Of a DNA stretch of 6,983 bases, positions 1-6,022 are shown one piece after another. This DNA is from Verrucomicrobiales bacterium (GTDB taxonomy: Bacteria; Verrucomicrobiota; Verrucomicrobiia; Verrucomicrobiales; DEV007). Under the pieces are notes generated by a model that saw only the letters and a list, made by a program, of their open reading frames with translations, ran no database searches and was not told where the DNA came from. Both the position numbers and the translations under genes were made by a program. The first letter of the stretch is position 1. Each line of letters opens with the position of its first letter. The stretch spans positions 1 through 6,983 of the forward strand of contig JALRFZ010000722.1 of the NCBI GenBank assembly GCA_023253615.1, in the 5' to 3' direction.

Positions 1-190
1 GTTATAATTATTTAATTACTACACTTGACAATATCTGTCAATAGGATTATATAGGATATGAGTGTTAAGTATAAAAGGAAACTTAATTGTATTACTTAAA
101 CTAGCACTCAATTGTAAGTTGTGGACAGAGAATCATCTAAGTATGCTTGAAGGGGAGTAAAGCTACTGACATTCGCCTGTTGCAACATTA
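1..190. other. AT-rich non-coding block, compositionally distinct
   Basis: This stretch is dominated by A and T, while the rest of the window is GC-rich; the change happens around 170-200. No reading frame of useful length is present on either strand. It holds the promoter-like signal at 25-53 and an imperfect inverted repeat: GAGTGTTAAGT (60-70) against ACTTAA (94-99) plus CACTC (105-109), with a five-base bulge. ACTTAA also occurs at 81-86. It could be the edge of a horizontally acquired element, the upstream region of a lost gene, or a junction made by a deletion. No transposase, integrase or attachment site is visible. Confidence 0.5.
25..53 (+). promoter_or_regulatory. Putative sigma70-type promoter with palindromic -35 (possible operator)
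   Basis: A consensus -35 hexamer TTGACA (25-30) is followed after 17 bases by TATATA (48-53), which matches four of six positions of the -10 consensus. The -35 is also the left arm of a perfect inverted repeat, TTGACA-ATATC-TGTCAA (25-41), a size and position typical of a repressor site overlapping a promoter. Transcription would start near 60 and run rightward, but no convincing gene begins there. The nearest ATG (58) opens only 13 codons. The block is very AT-rich, so chance matches are easier here than elsewhere in the window. Confidence 0.4.
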
Positions 191-199
191 GGGACGTAG

Positions 200-514
200 A
201 GGCCTGCGAACGTTATTAATATTCGCCCCGATGATTATCCCAACTGGGTTAACTTGCACGAGGGAGATCCGGAACTGGCGGGAATCGCATTTTTCACCGA
301 CGGCAATGCCGATGAGTATCGCGGGAAACATCCCGGCGGGGTCATGTATGTGTTTTGGGATGGTCGCGTAAGACAGACGGGCCACAAGCCAGACGGCACG
401 CTTCGAGACGACTTTTGGCATCGATCCGCCCATTGGAATCGCCTCGACTACTCCCTTGGAAGCGATCCCAACTTCGAGAGGCACGAGGATCCGAGAAAGA
501 AGATTGCCAGGTGA
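200..514 (+). pseudogene. C-terminal remnant of an H-X9-DG prepilin-type protein
   Basis: The frame is open from 200, just after a TAG at 197-199, to a TGA at 512-514. It translates to about 104 residues with no ATG; the first plausible start is a TTG at 254, which gives 86 residues. The segment around 323-364 encodes KHPGGVMYVFWDGRV, which fits the H-X9-DG signature (His, nine residues, Asp-Gly) found near the C-terminus of DUF1559-type, type II pseudopilin-like proteins common in Planctomycetota and Verrucomicrobiota. Full-length members are usually 200 or more residues, with an N-terminal prepilin cleavage motif and a hydrophobic helix. Both are absent, and upstream lies AT-rich DNA with stops in frame. 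I read it as a 5'-truncated remnant. The alternative is a short protein expressed from TTG 254 by the promoter at 25-53, which I consider less likely. Confidence 0.6.
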
Positions 515-707
515 GCGGGAATGGGGTCTGAACGCGGGAACGGTACCAGGGAACGAATTCCGTGTTTGGCAGCGTTTGAGGTCATCGTTTGTCTTCCCAT
601 GGGCAAACAAGCGATGGTCGCTCCGCCTGGGAGCAAGCGGTGCGGAGTTGATGTAGTGCGGCGTTTTCTGCCCGTCGTGATGACGTCCACTACGCCCCGC
701 TCCGACC

Positions 708-726
708 GGCGGAATTCAATTCCGCC
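708..726. repeat. Perfect inverted repeat, 9-bp arms
   Basis: GGCGGAATT (708-716) and AATTCCGCC (718-726) are exact reverse complements around a single central C. In DNA this is a near-perfect palindrome such as a dimeric protein might bind; in RNA it would form a strong hairpin with a short loop. Read on the minus strand it lies 63 bases downstream of the toxin stop, where a terminator or mRNA-stabilising hairpin could sit, but no U-tract follows. I cannot tell whether it is repeated elsewhere in the genome. Confidence 0.6.
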
Positions 727-731
727 CTATA

Positions 732-754
732 CCGCCGCAAAATCCGGACGGCGG
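732..754. repeat. Inverted repeat, 6-bp GC arms
   Basis: CCGCCG (732-737) and CGGCGG (749-754) pair perfectly across an 11-base loop, starting five bases after the 708-726 palindrome. Two adjacent GC-rich hairpins in an otherwise empty spacer recall the organisation of REP-like elements, but a single occurrence cannot establish that. GC-rich 6-mers of this type also arise often by chance in such DNA. Confidence 0.35.
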
Positions 755-789
755 ACTGCCTGGAGAACACTCCTCCCAATCCACCGGCT

Positions 790-1218
790 TCAAAGAGGAA
801 TCCACGAAAGCCCCATCGCCAGCGCGAGCTTGCTTTGTCTTTCATCCGTAGTCACGAACTCCGCCGCATCGAGATCATCGGCGAAGGCGCAATGAAGAAT
901 GTCGAGCGAACGGCATCCGATCGTTGGAGAATGAGCCAGCGCGAGCTGCGCGGCATAGGAAAAGGGAATTCGACGACTTGAGTCCGGAGCCACCAGCACA
1001 CCCGATCCAAGGTCCTCTTGAATCAGATTCATCGCGGCAATCACCTGAGCCTCCGAGGCCTCCCCTCGAAAACGCTTCAAACCCAACGCATTTCCAAGCT
1101 CCAGTTCATGCAAGGCCGTGAAATAGATCGAACGACACGCCACACGTGCGGCCACCGCCCCACTATCCGGTTCCGGGTATTAGAGCTTGACGAGACAACC
1201 GGTGTCGAGATAGATCAT
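790..1218 (-). pseudogene. PIN-domain toxin (VapC-like) with premature stop at codon 13
   Basis: VapC-type PIN toxins are small Mg2+-dependent RNases. Starting at the ATG at 1218-1216, the frame encodes MIYLDTGCLVKL, then TAA (1182-1180), then YPEPDSGAVAARV and onward to TGA at 792-790, 142 codon positions in all, the normal VapC length. The sequence on both sides of the stop is in one frame and typical of the family, where a KLYYPEP-like motif is expected, so one Tyr codon has apparently become an ochre stop. The other landmarks are present: D5 (first catalytic acid), E38/E40, D106 in RSLDILH and D125 in VTTDERQ. Internal initiation at a GTG (codon 22, position 1155) would lose D5 and the first beta-strand and should be inactive. 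The start overlaps the antitoxin stop as ATGA. The family call is strong; that the gene is dead is inferred from the stop. Confidence 0.85.
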
Positions 1219-1445
1219 TTGGGGCCACGTCCCTCTTGAACCAGAACGCTGAGCGGCTCGCCCTCCGGCAGGGCTCCCCAGATCGCCTCCGCCCGACCCA
1301 CGAAATCGGGAGTCGCAGGTAACGGTGGTAAAACCCGGGCGACCGTGCGATCACGATCGGTGATCCGCACCTCTTCGCCAGCATTCACCCAACGAAGAAT
1401 CTCGGGCCATTGCACGGGAAGCTCTTCGAGGGTGGCGATCTTCAT
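1215..1445 (-). CDS. Phd/YefM-type antitoxin of a VapBC-like pair
   Basis: A 76-residue antitoxin that should bind the PIN toxin encoded just downstream and repress its own promoter as a DNA-binding dimer. Residues 5-40 (LEELPVQWPEILRWVNAGEE, then VRITDRDRTVARVLPP) match the Phd/YefM fold: a helix ending in Gly-Glu-Glu followed by two strands with the common ITxxxxxVARxxP pattern. The C-terminal 35 residues are the expected toxin-binding tail. I chose the ATG at 1445 because MKIATLEEL aligns with family N-termini; an in-frame extension back to 1511 has no family resemblance. There is no evident Shine-Dalgarno. The stop TGA (1217-1215) overlaps the toxin ATG, indicating translational coupling. 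The antitoxin reads as intact although its partner carries a stop, so it may now be an orphan or may still act as a repressor. Confidence 0.8.
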   Translation of the reverse strand: MKIATLEELPVQWPEILRWVNAGEEVRITDRDRTVARVLPPLPATPDFVGRAEAIWGALPEGEPLSVLVQEGRGPK

Positions 1446-1581
1446 GAGCCAAGTTAATGGAAAACCCATTTCGCGCAATAGACCTAATGGCGGGTCGGCT
1501 TTGATTCCCAATCCGCTCAGGAGAGCCCCGGATCACCTCTCCATTTGCGCAGCTCCCCTTCCCGCCCCATCGTTGGGCTTC
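1446..1581. promoter_or_regulatory. Divergent intergenic region, antitoxin / potassium channel
   Basis: These 136 bases separate the divergently transcribed antitoxin and channel genes, so promoters for both should lie here, with the antitoxin operator on the left. I see no convincing -35/-10 pair and no clear palindrome. A TTGGGA reading leftward (around 1509-1514) could be a weak -35 for the antitoxin, but its matching -10 is poor. The call rests on gene arrangement. Confidence 0.35.
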
Positions 1582-3315
1582 ATGAAAGGCCTCATCTCCG
1601 TCGTCACCGCCATCCTGCAGGACGGTGCCAGCCGTGGCAATCTCAAGTCGCTGCTGCGCCTCCTCGCGGTGCTGCTGGGGCTGGTCGTGCTCTACAGCGT
1701 GCTCTTCCACGTGATCATGATCTACGAGGGCGAGGAGCATTCGTGGCTGACGGGCGTCTACTGGACGCTCACGGTGATGTCGACGCTGGGCTTCGGCGAC
1801 ATCACCTTCCACAGTGACCTGGGCCGCGCGTATTCGATCGTGGTGCTCGTCACGGGCGTGGTCTACCTGCTGGTGCTGCTCCCTTTCACCTTCATCGAGT
1901 TTTTCTACGCCCCCTGGATGCGGGCGCAGGCGGAAGCGCGCGCGCCGCGGGAACTGCCGCGGGATTGCGTGGATCACGTGGTGCTCACCTGCCACGATGC
2001 GGTGGCCTCGGCCCTGATCCCGATGCTGGAGAAATACGGCCACCCCTACGTCGTGCTGTGTCCGACCGTGGCGGAGGCCCTCGCCCTCAACGAGCGGGGG
2101 ATCAAGTCGGCGGTGGGTGATCTCGACGATCCGGAGACCTATCGGAAAATGCGCATCGAACAAGCGGCGATGCTGGTGACGACGCGCGGCGACATGGTCA
2201 ACGCGAACGTCACCTTCACGGCCCGCGAGCTGGCCCCGCATCTGCCCATCGTGGCCTCGGCGGGCTCGAACGCCTCGCGCGACGTGCTGGAGCTGGCGGG
2301 CGCCACCTTCGTGCTGCGGCTCGAAGAGATGATGGGCCAGACCCTCGCGCGCCGCATCAGCATCCGGGATTCCGACGCGCACCCCATCGGGCATCTCGGA
2401 GACCTGCACATCGCCGAGGCCTCGGCGGCCGGCACGGTGCTGGTGGGGCAGACCCTGCGGCACAGCCAGATCCGCTCGCGCACCGGGGTGAACGTGATCG
2501 GCACGTGGAACCACGGATCGCTCGAGTTCGCCAATCCCGATCTCGCCATCACGGAGAACACGCTCTTTCTCCTCGCCGGCACGAAATCGCAGCTCGAGAC
2601 CTTCAACAAGACCTTCACGACGACCTCCGCCTCGAAGCCCCGCGTCCTCATCGTCGGCGGCGGGCGCGTGGGCCGCTCCACCTACCGCCATTTGAAGGAA
2701 CTCGATCTCTGTTGCGTCTCCCTCATCGAACGCAACCCGGATCGCGTCCGCAGGATCCCGGAAGCGATCATCGGCGACGCCACGGAGATGGAGGTGTTGA
2801 AACAAGCCTCGGCCCGCGAGGCCACCACCGTGATCATCACCACGCACGACGACGACACGAACGTGGCACTGACGATCTTCTTCCGCCGCCTCCGCAGCAG
2901 TTTCCAGATCCTGACGCGCTCCACCCTCGACCGGAACGTGGCGACGATGCTCCGGGCGGGTGCCGATCTCGTCCTTTCCTATGCCTCGATGGGCTCCAAC
3001 ATGGTCCTCAACGTGCTGCGAGGCTCGGATCATCTCCTCCTCGCCGAGGGAGTGAACATTTTTCCCGCGAAGATCCCGGCCTCGATGGCGGGCCGACTCG
3101 TCGGAGAGCTGGAGGTGCGCTCGCAGACGGGATGCAGCATCATCGCGGTAGAGAGCGAGGGCCACCGGACCGACAACCCGGGTCCGGAATTCCGGCTGCC
3201 GGCGACGGGCCGCATTTTCCTGATCGGCGATCTCGACGCCGAGGAGCGCTTCCTGAAAATGTTCAAACCCGATCTGAGTCCCGGTGGACGACGGAAACGG
3301 ACGCGCCCGGCCTGA
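1582..3315 (+). CDS. Two-TM potassium channel with tandem RCK (TrkA-N/TrkA-C) domains
   Basis: A 577-residue inner-membrane K+ channel subunit, expected to work as a tetramer gated by a cytoplasmic ring. Order: TM1 (about 22-46), pore loop with selectivity filter STLGFGD (67-73), TM2 (about 84-108), RCK1 N-lobe (130-250), RCK1 C-lobe (about 265-345), RCK2 N-lobe (353-480), RCK2 C-lobe (about 485-563), and a basic tail (GGRRKRTRPA). RCK2 has an intact Rossmann motif, VGGGRVG (358-364), with an acidic residue at the second strand end (LIER, 381-384), as in NAD(H)-binding RCKs. RCK1 has VLTCHDAV in that place and lacks the glycines. Two RCKs per chain mean four chains can form the eight-domain ring alone, as in BK-type channels and some bacterial channels. 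I chose the ATG at 1582 because the hydrophobic N-terminus starts normally there; the frame is open upstream, with an ATG at 1444, but that extension is Pro-rich and unlike the family. No Shine-Dalgarno is visible. It converges with the minus-strand gene ending at 3334. Confidence 0.92.
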   Translation: MKGLISVVTAILQDGASRGNLKSLLRLLAVLLGLVVLYSVLFHVIMIYEGEEHSWLTGVYWTLTVMSTLGFGDITFHSDLGRAYSIVVLVTGVVYLLVLLPFTFIEFFYAPWMRAQAEARAPRELPRDCVDHVVLTCHDAVASALIPMLEKYGHPYVVLCPTVAEALALNERGIKSAVGDLDDPETYRKMRIEQAAMLVTTRGDMVNANVTFTARELAPHLPIVASAGSNASRDVLELAGATFVLRLEEMMGQTLARRISIRDSDAHPIGHLGDLHIAEASAAGTVLVGQTLRHSQIRSRTGVNVIGTWNHGSLEFANPDLAITENTLFLLAGTKSQLETFNKTFTTTSASKPRVLIVGGGRVGRSTYRHLKELDLCCVSLIERNPDRVRRIPEAIIGDATEMEVLKQASAREATTVIITTHDDDTNVALTIFFRRLRSSFQILTRSTLDRNVATMLRAGADLVLSYASMGSNMVLNVLRGSDHLLLAEGVNIFPAKIPASMAGRLVGELEVRSQTGCSIIAVESEGHRTDNPGPEFRLPATGRIFLIGDLDAEERFLKMFKPDLSPGGRRKRTRPA

Positions 3316-3333
3316 GAAGCGCCGCGGGGCCGC

Positions 3334-4197
3334 CTACCGTTCGATCCGCAGCGGAATTCCGGCGGTGATCTCGTCGGGGATGTCCGGCGAGGTCTGGTCG
3401 AATTCGAGCCCGCGCAGCCAATCGCGGGTGCGGTGGAAATGGGCGGTGGTGCGGTCGATCTCGGTGCCGAGGTCGTCGGGATCGCGCCTCGTCACGAGAT
3501 CGGCCCGGATGAGACGCACGGCATCAAAGAGCCGCTCGATCTCCGCCTCGGTCAGGGCGAGATCGCTCTCGGCCTTGCGCACGTGTTCGAGGTGACGCTC
3601 GAGCCCCGCGAGGCGGCTGCGCTTCGATTGGAGAAGGCGCTCGGTGCTACCCGCGTCGGCCGCATCGCCCCGCTCCCAGGCGTCGAGGGCGCGTTGTTCG
3701 AGGGCCTCGATCTCCGCCCGCGCCTCCGCGATCCCGCGCTCGCTCTCCGACGAGTTTTCCTTTTCACAAAAACGCCCGAGCGTCTCGCGCGTGAGCAGCA
3801 GCCGCAGGTAGGTCCAGGCGAGCTGTCCGAGGCGCCCGGCATGCGGGCTCTCCGCCCCGCCGGAGCCACCGCGCACCTCCTCGACGACGCGGGCGAGCTC
3901 GTCGTAAGCCTTTTTTCCGGAGGCGGAAAGCTGCCGGTAGACCTTGGCGCGTTCTTCATCGAATTTCGCGCGACTCAAGACCGAGGCCTCCGCGCCGGCC
4001 GCCTCGCTCCGCCGCCCGACCCATTCGCGGAAGCGGCGCGAGTCGGGCAGGAAGATCCACCCCAGCGCATAAGCCGCGGCGGCCGCGATCATCCCCGGCA
4101 CATTGGCCGAGGCCACGCCGATCCCGAGCGTCAAGAGCGCGAGCCAGGCATGGTGCGGGCTGCGGAAGAAGGCGGCGAACCGTTGCGGGGCGGTCAT
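3334..4197 (-). CDS. Two-TM membrane protein with long cytoplasmic helical region, unknown function
   Basis: A 287-residue protein I do not recognise with certainty. The N-terminus has two adjacent hydrophobic segments (about 17-33 and 35-50) separated by an NVPG turn, then a Pro-Asp-Ser-Arg-Arg exit with basic residues, suggesting a hairpin anchor with the rest in the cytoplasm. Residues 75-110 and especially 150-240 are rich in Glu, Arg, Ala and Leu and look like extended helices or coiled coil (AEIEALEQRALDAWE; AGLERHLEHVRKAE). There are no catalytic motifs. The plan of an N-terminal TM hairpin plus helical domain loosely recalls XpaC-type membrane proteins, but I see no decisive motif. 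It follows the solute-binding/OmpA gene by 22 bases on the same strand, so the two are probably cotranscribed and may form one envelope assembly. The start at 4197 is the first ATG before the hydrophobic segment. It ends at TAG 3336-3334, 18 bases from the channel stop. Confidence 0.75.
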   Translation of the reverse strand: MTAPQRFAAFFRSPHHAWLALLTLGIGVASANVPGMIAAAAAYALGWIFLPDSRRFREWVGRRSEAAGAEASVLSRAKFDEERAKVYRQLSASGKKAYDELARVVEEVRGGSGGAESPHAGRLGQLAWTYLRLLLTRETLGRFCEKENSSESERGIAEARAEIEALEQRALDAWERGDAADAGSTERLLQSKRSRLAGLERHLEHVRKAESDLALTEAEIERLFDAVRLIRADLVTRRDPDDLGTEIDRTTAHFHRTRDWLRGLEFDQTSPDIPDEITAGIPLRIER

Positions 4198-4219
4198 GTC
4201 GGATCGAAAGCGGCCCGGA

Positions 4220-5887
4220 TCATTCGAGGGTGAACCATTGCACCTCGACCCGCCGGTTCAAATCCGAATCCTTGCCGGCGGGCTCTTCCCACCCGCGCCC
4301 CACCGTCTCGATCCGCGAGGCATCGAGCCCGGCATGAAGTTCGAGGAGCCGGGCCTTCACCTCCTCGGCCCGCTTCGTCGAGAGCTCGATCGCCTTCAGG
4401 GCGAGACTGCGCAACAGCGTCTCTCCCCCCTGCTGGCGGAACTCTTCCCGCCTCGCGTCGTCGACATGCCCGCGCAGCAGCACGACCGATCCCGGACTGA
4501 CACCGAGGAGACGGTTCACATCGCCGAGGAGGCGCGCGTTTTCCGGATTCGCCATGTCGAGACGGTGATCATTCGGCAGGAAGAAAAAGCGGATGTCCCT
4601 CGTCAGGAGCGGATCCGCCTCCAGCGGCTCCTGCTGGCTCGTCTTCACCGGCTCGATCGAGGCGACCTGTCCGGCGAGACGCCCCGAGCTCTCGATCGCG
4701 GCGAGCGCCTTCAGGTCGGCGAAGTAGCTCGAATCGACCGGACGCGGCAGCAGCTCCGCACCGTAGGCGAGATTCGCCGATTGGAAGGCGGAGGCGAACG
4801 ATCCCGCCTCACCGATCGAACCGCGGAAAAACGAGAGGTTCTCGGGCAGATTGCTGAGGTGGACGCGCGCGAGTTCCTCCTTCGCATCCGCTTCGCTCCA
4901 TTCGTAGGCGGCGAAAGCCTTGGCGAGAGCCGCGGCGTGGGCCTCGGGATTCGCGCGGATCTCCTGGTTTTTCAGCAGCGTCCCTTCGACGATTTTCTCC
5001 ACGATCTGCGGCTGTTCCGTGGCGAAGGCCTTGTTGAAAAGCAGCACGTCGGCGACGACGAGGAGATTCCGGTTGTCCACCAGTTGATGCGCCTTGCCTC
5101 CGGACGCTTCGACGATCTCCGTCGTCTTCGGCGCCCAGGTGACGCATCCGGCGATGCGGCCGCCACCCTCTCCGAGTTCCGCGAGGAAGGCGTCGCCCGC
5201 CTCGAAGGCATCTCCGAGAAAGACGAGATTGATCGCCTCCGGATCGGGTGACTCATCGATCCCGTCGAGCCGGACGACGGGCAGCCCCGCCTCCTGAGCG
5301 AGGTAGCGGATGAAGAACTCGGATTCGGTGAACGAGGCGGCGGCAACGATGCGGCCCTTGAGGTCGTTGATGCGGCGGATTTCCTTGCCCACGATGATCC
5401 CCGTCGCTCCGCGCGACCACGCGATCTGCATCGGCACGCTCGCCTGCCATTGACGGCCGTAGTTCGCCAGCACATCGACCGTCGTCGCGGTCGCGGCGAT
5501 GCGTCCCTGCTGCAGGTCGTCCCAACTGTCTTCCTCGCTCAGGGTGATCTTCAGTTTGAAGCCCCCGTTTTTCGTGAACCACGACTCGGCGTTCGGCTCG
5601 AGCCCGTTGTTGGCGAGGATGATCCCCGCGTAACCGGCGTATTCCGAGAGGTTCAGGACGACGGTATCCCCCGCCATGCGGAAAGGCTGTGCCGCGCCCA
5701 GTTTCGGAGCCGGCCCGGGAACAACAAAATCGAAACCGTCCGCCGCCTCCTCCCCGTCCGTGGACGCGACCGCCGCCGTTCCCGGAACTCCCGCGGTGTC
5801 CGGTGCCTTTTGCATCCAACGGAGGATTCCAAAACCGGCCAGGGCGAGGACCAGCAGGGTGAACACGACTTTTCCAAGTTTGGTCAT
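4220..5887 (-). CDS. Membrane-anchored periplasmic solute-binding domain fused to OmpA-like domain
   Basis: A 555-residue envelope protein. Residues 5-24 form one hydrophobic helix after MTKLGK; there is no lipobox Cys or clear cleavage site, so it is probably a signal anchor with the rest periplasmic. A low-complexity linker (27-50) leads to a type 2 periplasmic-binding fold (about 70-410) resembling NMT1/SsuA/TauA-type ABC solute-binding proteins, with GYAGIILANNGLEP (85-98), a GRIAATATTVDVLANYG segment (128-144) and NDLKGRIVAA (174-183). Residues about 430-553 are an OmpA-like peptidoglycan-binding domain, with LRGHVDDARR (471-480) and NRRVEVQW (544-551) carrying the Asp and Arg that contact the peptide stem in this family. 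Similar proteins are annotated in databases as phosphate ABC substrate-binding/OmpA proteins, but I see nothing that fixes the ligand, and no permease or ATPase is nearby. A cell-wall-tethered sensor or scaffold is more plausible than an importer subunit. It is the first gene of a two-gene operon with the membrane protein at 4197-3334. Confidence 0.85.
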   Translation of the reverse strand: MTKLGKVVFTLLVLALAGFGILRWMQKAPDTAGVPGTAAVASTDGEEAADGFDFVVPGPAPKLGAAQPFRMAGDTVVLNLSEYAGYAGIILANNGLEPNAESWFTKNGGFKLKITLSEEDSWDDLQQGRIAATATTVDVLANYGRQWQASVPMQIAWSRGATGIIVGKEIRRINDLKGRIVAAASFTESEFFIRYLAQEAGLPVVRLDGIDESPDPEAINLVFLGDAFEAGDAFLAELGEGGGRIAGCVTWAPKTTEIVEASGGKAHQLVDNRNLLVVADVLLFNKAFATEQPQIVEKIVEGTLLKNQEIRANPEAHAAALAKAFAAYEWSEADAKEELARVHLSNLPENLSFFRGSIGEAGSFASAFQSANLAYGAELLPRPVDSSYFADLKALAAIESSGRLAGQVASIEPVKTSQQEPLEADPLLTRDIRFFFLPNDHRLDMANPENARLLGDVNRLLGVSPGSVVLLRGHVDDARREEFRQQGGETLLRSLALKAIELSTKRAEEVKARLLELHAGLDASRIETVGRGWEEPAGKDSDLNRRVEVQWFTLE

Positions 5888-5913
5888 TCAGGAATCATAG
5901 CCGGATCCTCCCC
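5884..5913 (-). promoter_or_regulatory. Leader with Shine-Dalgarno and four-codon mini-ORF overlapping the fusion gene start
   Basis: On the minus strand GGGGAGG (5913-5907) stands eight bases before an ATG at 5898-5896. That ATG opens ATG-ATT-CCT-GAA-TGA (Met-Ile-Pro-Glu-stop), whose stop overlaps the start of the solute-binding/OmpA gene as ATGA (5887-5884). The same Shine-Dalgarno is 19 bases from the main ATG, too far for direct use. Ribosomes may therefore load at the mini-ORF and restart on the main gene. Chance is a real alternative for so short a frame. Confidence 0.4.
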
Positions 5914-6022
5914 GGTGGCGATTCCAAAACACCGCCTTTTTTGTTTCGACCCGGATCGGCCCTCCCCGACTTTCGTCCTATATCAGGAATGAAGATCCGG
6001 TGCGATCCGTCCTTCCCGCATC

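Larger units (their letters stand above)
515..789. other. Non-coding spacer with inverted repeats
   Basis: These 275 bases lie between the truncated H-X9-DG remnant and the end of the PIN toxin pseudogene. Open frames crossing it on either strand resemble no family I know and lack coding character. It contains the two inverted repeats listed separately (708-726 and 732-754) and a weaker pairing of CTCCG (621-625) with CGGAG (643-647). No T-tract follows any of these structures, so they are not classical intrinsic terminators. It may be decayed coding sequence. Confidence 0.5.

Noticed and set aside
58..99. Short ORF MSVKYKRKLNCIT after the AT-rich promoter
   Set aside because: It is only 13 codons, has no properly spaced ribosome-binding site, and starts at or before the expected transcription start.
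1345..1581. Upstream in-frame extension of the potassium channel gene, with a possible ATG at 1444
   Set aside because: It overlaps the antitoxin gene, is Pro- and Arg-rich, and does not resemble channel N-termini. The ATG at 1582 gives a normal start before TM1.
1351..3165. 604-codon open frame on the minus strand inside the channel gene
   Set aside because: The product is extremely His-, Arg-, Glu- and Asp-rich with no domain, the usual antisense shadow of a GC-rich gene. The plus-strand frame encodes a clear channel.
3316..3333. Bidirectional terminator between the convergent channel and two-TM genes
   Set aside because: The 18-base gap is GC-rich and has neither a convincing stem nor T-tracts. 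Any terminator must lie inside the coding ends or be rho-dependent.
3433..4233. 266-codon plus-strand open frame opposite the two-TM protein
   Set aside because: Composition is typical of an antisense shadow and there is no domain. The minus-strand frame has clear membrane helices and forms an operon with its neighbour.
4103..5251. 382-codon plus-strand open frame opposite the fusion gene
   Set aside because: It is an antisense shadow, Arg- and Glu-rich with no family features. The minus strand carries recognisable solute-binding and OmpA domains.
5914..5946. Possible plus-strand terminator: GGTGG (5914-5918) with CCGCC (5932-5936) followed by a T-run (5937-5942)
   Set aside because: The stem is five pairs including a G-U, with a 13-base loop, and no plus-strand gene lies upstream to be terminated. 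The T-run alone is not enough.
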